Shown: one piece after another, positions 19,855 to 29,012 of the stretch
Layout of the letters: each line of letters starts with the position of its first letter
How positions within the stretch are numbered: the stretch's first letter is position 1
NCBI RefSeq assembly: GCF_001758425.2
Contig: NZ_MDSS02000027.1
Location: 1-46,550 of the forward strand
Length of the DNA stretch: 46,550 bases
Reading direction: 5' to 3'
From: Nesterenkonia sp. PF2B19
GTDB lineage: Bacteria > Actinomycetota > Actinomycetes > Actinomycetales > Micrococcaceae
Notes under the pieces: generated by a model
The model's input: the letters and a program-made list of their open reading frames with translations, nothing else
What the model was told of the DNA's origin: nothing
The model's database searches: none
Made by a program: the position numbers and the translations under genes

Positions 19855-21243
19855 ATGAACCTCTACCGCCGTCTCGACCAGCACCTCGAGACCCACTCCG
19901 AGACGGGGCAGCCGGTCGTCGGTGAGCTCACCGGCCGCCGGATCTTCATGATCTGGCTGGCCGCGAACCTGGTGGTCACCACCATGCTCACCGGGACCCT
20001 GTTCGTCCCTGGGATCGGCTACGGGGCTGCGGCCACCGCGATCCTGATCGGGACGCTGGTCGGGGCGGCGGTGCTCACCGCGGTGGGCGCGATCGGCACC
20101 CGCACGGGTTTGGCCACCATGGCGCTGACCCGCGGGCCCTTCGGACTGCGCGGCTCCATGCTGCCGGTGGCCGCCAATGTGACGGTCCTGATGGGGTGGA
20201 GCTGGGTGCAGGCCATGCTGGCAGGCATCACCGTGGACCACCTGATCGCCGGGTTCACCGGTTGGTCCAACCCCGTGCTGTGGTCGGTGGTCTGCGAGAT
20301 CATCGTGGTCTCCCTGGCGATCTTCGGCCACTCCGGGATCGCCAAGGTCGAGCCTTGGCTGGCGGTCTTCATCCTGGCGGTGATGGGCTACGTGTTCTAC
20401 CTGGCTCTCTCCGCGTTCTCCGTCACGGACTTCCAGGCCCTTCCTGAGGCCCCCGAGGCCGGAATGACCTCGATCATCGCCCTGGACATCGTGATCGCCA
20501 CCGCGATCTCCTGGACGGTGCTCTCCGCGGACTTCAACCGCTTCGCCCGCACCCCGCGGGCCGGCGTCGTCGGCTCCGGGCTGGGCTACACGACCTCCAC
20601 GGTGCTGGCCATGCTGCTGGGCCTGACCGGAATCTCCTACCTGATCGCCTCCGGCACCAGCCCGGAGGCCTTCGACCCGGTGGCGTTCGTCGAGGGCTTC
20701 GACACCCCGGTGGCCGTGGTGATCTTCTTCTCCGTGATGGCCACCAACACCATGGCCGTCTACGGCATGACGACGTCGGCGGTCGGCCTGCTGCCCGGGC
20801 GCCGCTTCCGCTTCCTGCCCACCGCGCTGGTGCTGGGCGGCGTCTCCGTGCTCGGCTCCACCTGGCTGGCCCTGCTGGACCAGTTCACCGACTTCCTGGT
20901 CATGATCAGCGCCTTCTTCATCCCGGTGTTCGCGATCCTGCTGATCGACTACTACCTGCTGCGCCGCGGCCGCTACACCCGGGACATCCTCAATTCCGCC
21001 GGAGGCGCCTACTGGTACCGCCAGGGTGTGAACTGGCGGGCCTTCCTGGTGTGGTTCGCCGGAGCCGCGTCCATCTACTGCTGGACCTACGTCTGGCCCC
21101 TGGCCGTCGGCGCCTCCATCCCCGCGTTCCTGCTCAGCGCCGCCGCCTACCTGGCGCTGTCGTGGCACACTCGTTCCCCGGGACGTGCCGCCTCGGCGTC
21201 CTCCGACCCTGACTCCCCCGCCCAGCTGTCCACCACAAGGTGA
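19855..21243 (+). CDS. NCS1-family (cytosine permease-like) transporter
   Basis: A membrane carrier of 462 residues with about twelve helices. It resembles the CodB branch of nucleobase:cation symporters: TGRRIFMIWLAANLVVTTML near the start, TRGPFGLRGSMLP, the ISWTVLSADFNRFARTPRAG loop, and MISAFFIPVFAILLIDYYLL. NCS1 members carry cytosine, allantoin, hydantoins and related nitrogenous compounds. Here the operon suggests uptake of a guanidino compound or amino-acid derivative, which I infer only from context. It starts four bases after the ureohydrolase stop and the next protein starts eleven bases after its own stop, so translation of the three is coupled. Confidence 0.82.
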   Translation: MNLYRRLDQHLETHSETGQPVVGELTGRRIFMIWLAANLVVTTMLTGTLFVPGIGYGAAATAILIGTLVGAAVLTAVGAIGTRTGLATMALTRGPFGLRGSMLPVAANVTVLMGWSWVQAMLAGITVDHLIAGFTGWSNPVLWSVVCEIIVVSLAIFGHSGIAKVEPWLAVFILAVMGYVFYLALSAFSVTDFQALPEAPEAGMTSIIALDIVIATAISWTVLSADFNRFARTPRAGVVGSGLGYTTSTVLAMLLGLTGISYLIASGTSPEAFDPVAFVEGFDTPVAVVIFFSVMATNTMAVYGMTTSAVGLLPGRRFRFLPTALVLGGVSVLGSTWLALLDQFTDFLVMISAFFIPVFAILLIDYYLLRRGRYTRDILNSAGGAYWYRQGVNWRAFLVWFAGAASIYCWTYVWPLAVGASIPAFLLSAAAYLALSWHTRSPGRAASASSDPDSPAQLSTTR

Positions 21244-21254
21244 GGTCACCTGCC

Positions 21255-22742
21255 ATGACACAGACAACCACTCGACGAGCCGCCCCCTGGTTCCTCATCC
21301 CATCCCTGCTGGGGATCATGATCTTCGTGGTGCCCATCCCGGATGGGGAGGGATCCATCACCATCCCGGTGGCCTGGCTGGCCGGCGCCACCGAGGCCGG
21401 GCTGGGCGACGCCCTGGCCTGGCTGACCGTGGGCGTGATGGCGGTCTCGGTGCTCGGCACCTCCCTCTTCCGCGCCCTCCCCGAGCACCTGCGGGAGCGC
21501 CCGCTGGTGCGCGCACTGTTCTCCACCACACCCGTGTGGTTCGGGCTGCGCATCCTGGGCCTGATCTTCGGGCTGCTGACCGTGCTGCAGGTCGGGCCGG
21601 AGTGGCTGTGGCACGAGGACACCGGCGGCCTGATCTTCGGGCTGGCCGCCTTCATGGTGACCGTGTTCTTCTTCGCCGGCTTCCTGCTGCCGCTGCTGCT
21701 GAACTTCGGGCTGCTGGAATTCGCCGGGGTGATGCTGACCAAGGTGATGCGTCCGCTGTTCACCGTGCCCGGGCGCTCCTCCATCGACAGCCTCGCCTCC
21801 TGGCTGGGCGACGCCACCATCGGTGTGCTGATGACCAACCAGCAGTACGTGCAGGGCTACTACACCAAGCGTGAGGCCGCCGTGCTGGGCACCACGTTCA
21901 ACGTCGTCTCCCTGACCTTCACCATCGTCATCATGGGTTACCTGAGCCTGCAGCACATGTTCGCCCCCTTCTACGCGACCATCGTGGTGGCCGGCCTGGC
22001 CGCCGCGGTCATCATGCCCCGCATCCCGCCGCTCTCCCGATTCAGCGACAGTTACGCCGACTGGATCCCCCAGGGCGGCACCGAGGCCGCCGTCGCCGCT
22101 GAGCACCAGGCCGATCAGCACGGGGACACCGAGCACGGGGACACCGAGCACCAGGCCGCTGGGCATCAGGCCGACGTGGCCGCCTCGGCCGCCGAGGCCC
22201 CGGCCGGGTCCGAGGCGTCCTCCGGCTCCCGCTCTTCCACCTCCCAGCCGCCGATGATCCGGCGTGCGTGGGGCGCGGCCCTGGATCGGGCGGCGTCCTC
22301 CCGGCTGAGCGACATCTCCCGGCGCGGCGGCTCGAACGTGCTGGAGATGTGGATCGGCATCATCCCGATCATCATGGCTGTGGGCACCGTGGCGGTGCTG
22401 ATCGCCGAGCACACGCCGCTGTTCTCCTGGCTGGGCGCACCGTTCGTGCCGGTCCTGGAGCTGATGGGCGTCCCGGAGGCCGCGGCGGCCTCTGAGACCC
22501 TGTTCATCGGCTTCGCGGACATGCTGCTGCCGGCCCTGATCGGAACCGGCATCGAGGCGGAGATGACCCGGTTCATCATCGGGTGTCTGTCGGTCACCCA
22601 GCTGATCTTCATGTCCGAGGTCGGTGGTCTGCTGCTCGCCTCGAAGATCCCGGTCCGCTTCCACCACCTGGCGGCGATCTTCCTGCTGCGCACCCTGATC
22701 ACCCTGCCGATCATCATCGGGCTGGCGCACCTGTTCTACTGA
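21255..22742 (+). CDS. YjiH-family Gate-domain (nucleoside-recognition) membrane protein
   Basis: A membrane protein of 495 residues. Two Gate-type halves are recognisable: FAGFLLPLLLNFGLLEFAGV with SWLGDATIGVLMTNQQYVQG, and SNVLEMWIGIIPIIMAVGT with ETLFIGFADMLLPALIGTGI. This matches YjiH proteins, which are probably transport proteins of uncertain substrate. Between the halves (about residues 272-333) lies a hydrophilic His/Asp/Ala/Ser-rich insert with the repeated peptide HGDTE, encoded by a perfect 15-bp tandem duplication (22119-22148). The ATG at 21255 was chosen over an in-frame GTG at 21240, which overlaps the previous stop. It is the last gene of the operon and is followed by a strong hairpin. 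Confidence 0.8.
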   Translation: MTQTTTRRAAPWFLIPSLLGIMIFVVPIPDGEGSITIPVAWLAGATEAGLGDALAWLTVGVMAVSVLGTSLFRALPEHLRERPLVRALFSTTPVWFGLRILGLIFGLLTVLQVGPEWLWHEDTGGLIFGLAAFMVTVFFFAGFLLPLLLNFGLLEFAGVMLTKVMRPLFTVPGRSSIDSLASWLGDATIGVLMTNQQYVQGYYTKREAAVLGTTFNVVSLTFTIVIMGYLSLQHMFAPFYATIVVAGLAAAVIMPRIPPLSRFSDSYADWIPQGGTEAAVAAEHQADQHGDTEHGDTEHQAAGHQADVAASAAEAPAGSEASSGSRSSTSQPPMIRRAWGAALDRAASSRLSDISRRGGSNVLEMWIGIIPIIMAVGTVAVLIAEHTPLFSWLGAPFVPVLELMGVPEAAAASETLFIGFADMLLPALIGTGIEAEMTRFIIGCLSVTQLIFMSEVGGLLLASKIPVRFHHLAAIFLLRTLITLPIIIGLAHLFY

Positions 22743-22767
22743 TCGTTCCGGCTGAAAAGCCTGAGCC

Positions 22768-22809
22768 CCGCCGACGCCCCGGCCGCCTCCCGCGGCTGGG
22801 CGTCGGCGG
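22768..22809 (+). terminator. Terminator hairpin of the 17-22.7 kb operon
   Basis: A perfect 12-bp stem, CCGCCGACGCCC with GGGCGTCGGCGG, around an 18-base loop, 26 bases past the YjiH stop. Confidence 0.75.
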
Positions 22810-22835
22810 CCGGATCGTCCCCAGATCCGCACCCC

Positions 22836-22868
22836 CCACCGAGTACCCACCGAGTACCCACCGAGTAC
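22836..22868. repeat. Three perfect 11-bp tandem units before the dehydratase gene
   Basis: CCACCGAGTAC is repeated three times, with a fourth unit decaying at CCACCGCTAG. The fourth unit merges into TAGAGA, a plausible -10 about 26 bases before the ATG at 22907. The repeats therefore occupy the -20 to -50 region of the likely promoter. Confidence 0.8.
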
Positions 22869-22906
22869 CCACCGCTAGAGAACCGTCTCCCTGAGAACGA
22901 GGTCCC

Positions 22907-23866
22907 ATGAACCGTGCTCCGCGCCTGCTCGACGTCGTCACCGCCCACCGCCGCCTGCGCGGCCGGGTGCGCACCACTGCCGTGGAGGCCTCCGGTCCGC
23001 TCTCCGCAGAGTCCGGCGCCGAGGTGCTCATCAAATGGGAGAACCAGCAGGTCACCGGCTCGTTCAAGGCGCGCGGAGCGCTGAACACCGTGGACTCGCT
23101 CTCGGAGGCGGAACGCGCCCGCGGCGTCGTCACCGCCTCCTCGGGCAATCACGCCCAGGGGCTGAGCTGGGCGGCCGCGGCCCAGGGGTGCCGGCCACGA
23201 TCGTGTGCCGGAGACCACTCCGGAGACCAAGAAGGCGGGGGCGCGGACGCTCGGGGCGGAGCTGATCGTCCACGGCTCCTCCTATGACGACGCCGAGGCG
23301 CACGCCTGGACGCTCGCCGAGGAGCGCGGTGCGGTCTACGTGCACTCCTATGACGATCCGCGCATCATCGCCGGACAGGGCACCGTGCACTGGAGGCGCT
23401 GCTGGAGCACCCCGACCTGGAGGCGATCGTGGTGCCCGTGGGCGGCGGCGGACTCATCTCCGGGATCGCGGTGGCGGCCAAGGCCATCAGCCCCCAGATC
23501 CGGATCATCGGGGTCCAGCCCGAGGTCTCGGCGAAGTTCGGCGCCAGCTTCGCCGCCGGGCACTGCGTAGACGTCCCCTACCGATCCTCCTGGGCGGACG
23601 GTCTGCCGGGAGACATCGGAGAGCTGAACCTGCAGGTCGTGCTGGAGCATGTGGACGACTTCGTGGCGGTCTCCGAGGACAGCATCGCTGAGGCCGTCGC
23701 CTGGCTCGCCCGGCATCACCGGCAGATGATCGAGGGTTCCGGGGCGGTCGGCGTCGCCGCCTTCCAGCAGGGGCTGCTGGAGGATCTGCGCGGGAAGAAG
23801 GTCCTGACGGTCGCCACCGGCGGCAACATCGACGCCGACCGGTTCGCCGCGTTCCTGCAGCGCTGA
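22907..23866 (+). pseudogene. Threonine/serine dehydratase (PLP, fold type II), three one-base losses
   Basis: A catabolic-type threonine ammonia-lyase converting threonine to 2-ketobutyrate and ammonia, about 320 residues if repaired and without a C-terminal ACT domain. The PLP lysine is in QVTGSFKARGA (Lys54). SSGNHAQGLSWAAAAQG, VVPVGGGGLISGIAVAAKA (phosphate-binding glycine loop) and the end VLTVATGGNIDADRF are intact. The frame changes near 23187 and 23204. Adding a G at each gives GVPATIVVPETTPETKKAG. It changes again near 23387, where one more G gives GTVALEALLEHPDLEAIV. The protein is complete apart from these losses, which fit sequence error as well as decay. GAGG lies before the ATG. 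Confidence 0.85.
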
Positions 23867-23876
23867 CCCCGGCGCA

Positions 23877-23917
23877 CCTGGGGCCCTGCCCCTGCACCCC
23901 TGGGGCCCTGCCCCTGC
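23877..23917. repeat. 19-bp direct repeat downstream of the dehydratase gene
   Basis: CCTGGGGCCCTGCCCCTGC occurs at 23877-23895 and again at 23899-23917. The second copy runs into the adjacent P2 palindrome. No function can be read from it. Confidence 0.75.
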
Positions 23918-23990
23918 GCTGAGTTGGTCTGGAGTTGTGCATACTCGAGTCGATCGAGTCGAGTACCCACAACTCCAGACCAACTCAGCG
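23917..23990. repeat. Palindromic intergenic element, type P2, copy 1
   Basis: A 74-bp near-perfect palindrome with no loop: 34 of 37 positions pair. The outer part is GAGTTGGTCTGGAGTTGTG with its complement, and the centre is ACTCGAGTCGATCGAGTCGA. It sits between the convergent dehydratase and sodium-symporter genes and could act as a bidirectional terminator. A diverged copy lies at 32144-32216. Confidence 0.85.
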
Positions 23991-24026
23991 GGTTGTCAGG
24001 CCGTCATCTCAGGCCCTGCCACAGGG

Positions 24027-25511
24027 TCAGGAAGCGTCCGCCCGCACCGTGGTGCCGACGTCGATCTGCGCCCGCTCCGCCGCGAGCTGGTCCAGGGCCT
24101 CCTGTTCGGAGACCTGGGACCGGGGAGTGATCAGACTGACGAGCACGCAGGCCGCCGTGGCCACGGCCAGGGAGGGGAACACCGGACCGCCCCAGAACTC
24201 GATCCAGGTGTCGTTGGCCTGCACGGTGAGGGACGTGGCGGAGCCCGCCACGATCGCCGCCATCCCGCCCTGCCAGGTGGCACGCGACCAGAAGCGCCCC
24301 AGCACGGAGGCCACGAAGAGCCCTGCGAGGATCGTCGAGATCATCGTGGTGATGTACCCGATGACAGTGTCCGCGATCAGCGCCCCGGCCAATGCCAGCG
24401 TCAGCACGCAGACCAGGGAGATCCGTGAGTACAGGACCATCTTCTCCTTCTTCGGCATCCGCCCGGTGACCATCTGCACGACATCGCGCAGCAGGATCGT
24501 CACGGCCGTCACCGCGTCGGAGTCCCCGGAGGACATGGTCGCCGAGAGCCCCGCCACCAGCAGGAACGCACCCACAGCCAGCGGGAAGACCTCGGTGGCG
24601 AGATACGGGAACGCCATGTCCGGTGACGCCAGGTCAGGGTTGAGGCTGTAGGCGGCCATACCGACGAGCGCGGGCATCACCGCGAATGCGGCGAACAGCC
24701 CCGCCACCCAGAGGAAGCTGCGTCGCACCACCTGGGTGTTCCGCGCCGAGTAGATGCGTTGCCGGAAGGAGGGTGTGGCCAGCACTCCGACGGCGATGAC
24801 GGCGGCGAAGGACACAGCCGGCAGCGGCCCCATGGCCTCCAGGCCGAGGAAGCCCATGGCCTCTTCGCCAGAGGCAGCATCCAGGCCGGAGAACCCGCCC
24901 AGCGTCACGACGGCCAGCACTGCCAGGCCGGTGAAGCCCAGGAAGAGCAGCGTCCCCTGGATGGCGTCGGTGATCACCACAGCGAGGTAGCCGCCGACGA
25001 CGGTGTAGATGCCGAAGCCGAGGGCGACGATGACCTTGGACAGGGTGATGTCGATTCCCGTCAGGTAGGTCAGGTAGATGGATCCGCCCATGATGTGGGC
25101 GCCCAGCCACCCCACGCTGGCCAGCAGGAGGACCACGGCGACGAGGCCCTTCACCTTGCGGTCCGCTCCGTAGTAGAAGCTGACCTCCTCGGAGTAGGTC
25201 ATGAAGCCATGCTTCCGGACACCGGCGAAGAGCAGCATCAGGAGCAGCACGCCGGTGGCCCCGCCGATGCCGTAGAGCGCCCCGGCCCACCCGTTCTCAT
25301 AGCCGAAGCCGACGGCGCCCAGGCTGGAGCCGGTGCCCACCAGGGTGGCCAACGTGGTGGCCAGCAGCAGCGGCGTGGTCAGATTCCGTCCGGCCAGCAG
25401 GAAGTCCTCACCGGTCTTCGTCCTCCGGGCGATCAGGATCCCGACGACCAGCATGAGGACGACGAACCCGATGAAGACACCCAGGTAGACAGGGTGCGGC
25501 GTGATGTCCAC
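24027..25511 (-). CDS. Sodium:solute symporter (SSS family)
   Basis: A membrane carrier of 494 residues with about thirteen helices. SSS features are RRTKTGEDFLLAGRNLTTPL near the start, ATLVGTGSSLGAVGFGYENG, GGYLAVVITDAIQGTLLFLG (family signature region) and LVAGLSATMSSGDSDAVTA. Such proteins import sugars, organic or amino acids with sodium. It is the last gene of a four-gene operon with a deacylase, a D-amino-acid dehydratase-like enzyme and RidA, so the substrate is probably an N-acylated or free D-amino acid or amino-sugar acid. It starts with GTG at 25511, six bases after the RidA stop and without a good ribosome site of its own, implying translational coupling. Confidence 0.88.
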   Translation of the reverse strand: MDITPHPVYLGVFIGFVVLMLVVGILIARRTKTGEDFLLAGRNLTTPLLLATTLATLVGTGSSLGAVGFGYENGWAGALYGIGGATGVLLLMLLFAGVRKHGFMTYSEEVSFYYGADRKVKGLVAVVLLLASVGWLGAHIMGGSIYLTYLTGIDITLSKVIVALGFGIYTVVGGYLAVVITDAIQGTLLFLGFTGLAVLAVVTLGGFSGLDAASGEEAMGFLGLEAMGPLPAVSFAAVIAVGVLATPSFRQRIYSARNTQVVRRSFLWVAGLFAAFAVMPALVGMAAYSLNPDLASPDMAFPYLATEVFPLAVGAFLLVAGLSATMSSGDSDAVTAVTILLRDVVQMVTGRMPKKEKMVLYSRISLVCVLTLALAGALIADTVIGYITTMISTILAGLFVASVLGRFWSRATWQGGMAAIVAGSATSLTVQANDTWIEFWGGPVFPSLAVATAACVLVSLITPRSQVSEQEALDQLAAERAQIDVGTTVRADAS

Positions 25512-25517
25512 TGGCGA

Positions 25518-25910
25518 TCACCCCTCGGAACCTGAGAGGGGCGAGTACAGCACGGCATCCACCTCGATCTCGAACCCGGGGAGATCCGCCTGCAGCGTGG
25601 TGCGAGCCACCTGCCCCTCCCCGAAGTACTGCGGGAAGAGCTCGTTCATGCCGGCGAAGTTGCCCAGATCCAACAGGTAGACACCCACGCGGACGGCCTG
25701 ATCGAGGCTCGCGTCTGCGGAGGCGGCGATGGCGGCCAGATGGTCGAAGGTGACCTTGGCCTGGGTGGCGAAGTCGCCCTCCACCAGGCTGCCGTCCGGC
25801 CGGTGCGGTGTGGCTCCGGAGAGGAACACGAAATCGCCGGCACGCACGGCGTGCGCGTACGGCCCTCCGGGACGGCAGGCCTCGGGGGTCATGATCGGCT
25901 TCTTAGTCAT
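25518..25910 (-). CDS. RidA-family enamine/imine deaminase
   Basis: A small soluble protein of 130 residues, the normal RidA length. It hydrolyses reactive enamine/imine intermediates such as 2-aminoacrylate that PLP dehydratases release. Typical pieces are GPYAHAVRAGDFVFLSGATP, FDHLAAIAASADASLDQAV and ARTTLQADLPGFEIEVDAVL. The active-site arginine of the family lies in the ARTT segment. Its position directly after a PLP dehydratase-like gene supports a clean-up role for that enzyme's product. AAAGGA lies six bases before the ATG. The 78-base gap to the upstream gene holds a small GTCTC/GAGAC dyad. Confidence 0.88.
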   Translation of the reverse strand: MTKKPIMTPEACRPGGPYAHAVRAGDFVFLSGATPHRPDGSLVEGDFATQAKVTFDHLAAIAASADASLDQAVRVGVYLLDLGNFAGMNELFPQYFGEGQVARTTLQADLPGFEIEVDAVLYSPLSGSEG

Positions 25911-25988
25911 AGCATTGTCCTTTCAGTGCTCGGGTTGGGGACTGTCTCGGGAGACATGTGAGGGACGTCAGGCGGGGAAGGCCCGGCG

Positions 25989-27245
25989 TCAGAATCTGGT
26001 GCGGACGGAGGCGTCCCAGCGCAGGTGGCCCGGCTCGACGGCCGTGACCAGCAGCAGGTCCCGCCATTTGTCGGCGATCGTGCAGGGATGGGACTGCCCG
26101 AATTCGATGACGTCGCCGATCTCGATCTCCTGGTCGGCGTGCTCCAGGTAACCGTGCTGGTCATTGGTGTCCACCAGCTCCGCCTGGGTGAACGGTTCGA
26201 TGCGCCCGTCAGCCCGGTGGATCCGCAGCGGTCGGGGCAGGGAGATGTCATAGGCCAGGTCCCGTTTGCCGGCGTCGAGGATCGCGAGTCCCTGTTCTGG
26301 CGTGGAGAGCACCCGCGCCCAGAGCGTGGCTGCCGCACGCAGCTGCGGACCAGAGTCACGCAGCTGGTAGGGGGTCAGCCGCCCGTAATGACCATGGTCA
26401 TGAAGCAAGTAGGAGCCCGGGCGGAGGACCACGCGCCCGCCGACGGCGGTCTCTGCCGGTGGCCTGAGAATCTCGGCCGCCAGGTCGAAGTAGAGCCCGC
26501 CGCCGGCGGTGAGTACGGGATGATCCACTTCCATCCGGTCCGCATAGCGCTCGAAGAGCCGGGCCATGCGCCGAAGGAACGCCCGGACCTCCTCGATCCG
26601 CTCCGGGGGCAGCACGCCTTCGAAACCTGAGAACCCGGCGAAGGCCACGGCATCGGATGCCGTGATCGCCTCCACGATCTCGCCGACCTCATCGTCCTGC
26701 CGGACTCCGGCCCGTTTCCCCGGGATGCCCAGTTCGATGCACACCTGCACCGGACGTGGAGTCCGGCCCAATGCTGCCTGCATCTGCTCGACGGCACGCA
26801 CGGAGTCCACCCAGCACATGATCTCTGGCCCGTCGTCCTCCAGGACGCCACGCAGCCAGGTCAGCCCGGGCGGCGTGAGGAACTCGTTGGCGATCACCAC
26901 CAGCGGAACTCCCTCCTGCACCGCCACACGGGCCTGTGGGAAGTTCGCCACCGTGATGCCCACGGCACCGGCGGTCAGCTGGGCGCGCCACAGAGCCGGG
27001 GTCATCGTCGTCTTGCCGTGAGGGGCCAGCTGGACTCCCTGCTCGGCCATCCAGGACGCCATGCGTTCGATGTTGGAGACCACCGCCTCGGTCTCCACGG
27101 TCAGCATCGGCGTCGGGAGTTCGTCCCTGATGCGGAGAGTCTGCCCGGGCTCGAGTCTCCCCAGGGAAGACTTGGAGCGCGGGCCGGGGGCCTCGTGCTC
27201 CGCCAGGACGGCGGTTCGGATCGTGTCGGTGTCGTGCTGCGTCAT
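25989..27245 (-). CDS. Fold-type III PLP enzyme, D-serine dehydratase / D-glucosaminate dehydratase-like
   Basis: A PLP enzyme of 418 residues with an alanine-racemase-type barrel followed by the DSD C-terminal domain. The PLP lysine is Lys78 in QLAPHGKTTMTP. The C-terminal domain holds NDQHGYL and GQSHPCTIADKWRDLLLV, whose His386 and Cys388 match the zinc pair of D-serine dehydratase. Relatives deaminate D-serine, D-threo-3-hydroxyaspartate or D-glucosaminate, or cleave D-threonine. The neighbours (N-acyl-D-amino-acid deacylase, RidA, KDG kinase, KDPG aldolase) make 2-amino-2-deoxy-D-gluconate a strong candidate, with KDG and ammonia as products. This is inferred. ATG codons at 27248 and 27245 are both possible; the second has better spacing from GAGGAG. 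Confidence 0.82.
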   Translation of the reverse strand: MTQHDTDTIRTAVLAEHEAPGPRSKSSLGRLEPGQTLRIRDELPTPMLTVETEAVVSNIERMASWMAEQGVQLAPHGKTTMTPALWRAQLTAGAVGITVANFPQARVAVQEGVPLVVIANEFLTPPGLTWLRGVLEDDGPEIMCWVDSVRAVEQMQAALGRTPRPVQVCIELGIPGKRAGVRQDDEVGEIVEAITASDAVAFAGFSGFEGVLPPERIEEVRAFLRRMARLFERYADRMEVDHPVLTAGGGLYFDLAAEILRPPAETAVGGRVVLRPGSYLLHDHGHYGRLTPYQLRDSGPQLRAAATLWARVLSTPEQGLAILDAGKRDLAYDISLPRPLRIHRADGRIEPFTQAELVDTNDQHGYLEHADQEIEIGDVIEFGQSHPCTIADKWRDLLLVTAVEPGHLRWDASVRTRF

Positions 27246-27270
27246 CATCTGTCTCCTCACGTGTGTCGGC

Positions 27271-28914
27271 CTACTCGTCTCCGGTGCGCCCTGACGGCAG
27301 CGACCTGCCCACGGGACCGGTGCGGTGCAGCTGTCCCGAGCCGGAACCGGCATCGCCTGGCGCCTCGGGACGCCGTGGCCAGACCGGTCGGCCTCCGAGC
27401 AGCACGGCGTCGAGCCCCTGTGTCTCCCGCCGCGGGTTCTGATAGTCGGCCCGGTCCATGTAGGTGGCAGGGTCGATGATCTGCAGGTCAGCTGGTGCCC
27501 CCGGGACGATGGAGCCGCCGGCGACTCCGAAGCGCGCACGCGGAGCCGAGGTCATCCTCCGGACGACCTCCTCGGCGGGCACCACTCCCTCAGCCCACGC
27601 ATACGTGCTCAGAGCCCGGGGGAACGTGCCGAACAGCCGCGGGTGGACATACCCTTCCTCCCGGGGAAGGCCGTCGGAGCCGAGGAAGGCGTGGGGCCAG
27701 CTGAGCACCTCCCGCATCCCCTGCGGGTCCGAGTGGTGGACGATGATGGTGAGGACTCCGTCCTCCGCGAGCAGGAGATCAGCCAGCGCCTCGGCGGGAT
27801 CCTCGCCTCGTTCGGCGGCGATGTCCGCCAGCGCCCGACCGTCGAAGGCCTGGGCCTGCGGATCGCTGAATCCGGCGAGCAGGATCGCTTCCGGCCCCAC
27901 CGAGGTGAATTGGTTCTCCAGGGGCCCGTCCCACGGAGTGCGCATCTCTTCGAGAGCCCGGGACCGGGCATCCGGATCGGTGAGGACCTCCAGCAGCGAG
28001 TCTGTTCCGCGGTCGGTGGTCCAACTGGGGAACAGCGTGGAGGCGGTGGTGCTGCCGGCGGTGTAGGGGTAGACGTCGGCGGTGACGTCGATCCCTTCTG
28101 CGCGGGCGGCCTCCAGGCGGTCGATGATCCGAGGCATCGTGCCGAAGTTGGCGGCACCGGTGACCTTGAGATGACTGATGTGCAGCGCGCATCCGGCGTC
28201 GCGACCCAGGGCCAGAAACTCCTCCAGGGAGCCTTCCAACCTGCCGCCTTCGTTCCTGATGTGCGCCACCAGCACCTTGCCCCGGCGAGCCACCACCCGG
28301 GCGAGCGCCAGCAGCTCGTCGCGCCCGGCCGCGCTCCCCGGGGAGTACATGAGTCCCAGGGAGAGACCCGCCGCTCCGGCGCTGAGCGCCTCGTCCAGGT
28401 GCGCGGCCATCTCACGGATCTGGACGGCATCGGCCGGCTTCTGCTCCATACCCATCACGCTGGCTCTCAGGGGCGCGTGCGGGACCAGGGCGATGACGTC
28501 GAGTGCGGTGGCGGAACGTTCCACCACGTCGAGGTAGTCGGTGAATCGGGGAAACACCTGCTCCGGGAACGGGCCGAGCACGGGCCTCGCGTAGTCCTCC
28601 AGGCCTCCACCGGCGACGGAGGGCGCACACCCGTGGCCGCAGTTGCCCACGATGGTGGCCGTCACCCCCTGGGAAAGCTTCGGATCGAGGGCACGGGGGC
28701 GGAGGAGGGCGGCGTCGTCGTGGGAGTGGACGTCGATGAACCCGGGAAGCAGGAGGCGTCCCGTGGTGTCCCGCAGCGTCTCGCCCTCGGTGAGGGACAG
28801 GTCGGTGCCCACCTCGACCACCCGTCCGCCGGCGATCCGGACATCGGCACGACGGCGGGGACGTCCGGTGCCGTCGAGCAGGTCCCCGCCTCGGATGAGC
28901 TGTCGGTCGTGCAT
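27271..28914 (-). CDS. N-acyl-D-amino-acid deacylase (D-aminoacylase family)
   Basis: A zinc amidohydrolase of 547 residues that removes the acyl group from N-acyl-D-amino acids. Residues matching those known in D-aminoacylases are visible: LLPGFIDVHSHDD (His63, His65), IVGNCG (Cys92), VAHIRNEG (His218), LHISHLK (His248) and AFLGSDG (Asp414). Length and order are normal. In this operon it would supply the free D-amino acid to the PLP enzyme 25 bases downstream. If the substrate is N-acetyl-D-glucosaminate, the products are acetate and D-glucosaminate. The ATG at 28914 or 28917 follows GGGAGG. It is the first gene of the minus-strand operon, divergent from the YheO-type regulator. Confidence 0.88.
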   Translation of the reverse strand: MHDRQLIRGGDLLDGTGRPRRRADVRIAGGRVVEVGTDLSLTEGETLRDTTGRLLLPGFIDVHSHDDAALLRPRALDPKLSQGVTATIVGNCGHGCAPSVAGGGLEDYARPVLGPFPEQVFPRFTDYLDVVERSATALDVIALVPHAPLRASVMGMEQKPADAVQIREMAAHLDEALSAGAAGLSLGLMYSPGSAAGRDELLALARVVARRGKVLVAHIRNEGGRLEGSLEEFLALGRDAGCALHISHLKVTGAANFGTMPRIIDRLEAARAEGIDVTADVYPYTAGSTTASTLFPSWTTDRGTDSLLEVLTDPDARSRALEEMRTPWDGPLENQFTSVGPEAILLAGFSDPQAQAFDGRALADIAAERGEDPAEALADLLLAEDGVLTIIVHHSDPQGMREVLSWPHAFLGSDGLPREEGYVHPRLFGTFPRALSTYAWAEGVVPAEEVVRRMTSAPRARFGVAGGSIVPGAPADLQIIDPATYMDRADYQNPRRETQGLDAVLLGGRPVWPRRPEAPGDAGSGSGQLHRTGPVGRSLPSGRTGDE

Positions 28915-29012
28915 CATCGCCTCCCGTGCTGTCGTCGTCCATCGATGTGTCGTGGGCAACACTGTGCCGGGATCGAGACTAACGCATGGTTTACCGAGAA
29001 TCTATACACTTG

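Noticed and set aside
23187-23387. Programmed frameshifting in the threonine dehydratase gene
   Set aside because: Three separate losses at plain G runs without slippery heptamers or downstream pseudoknots, and the same kind of loss in four other genes, fit sequence error or decay.
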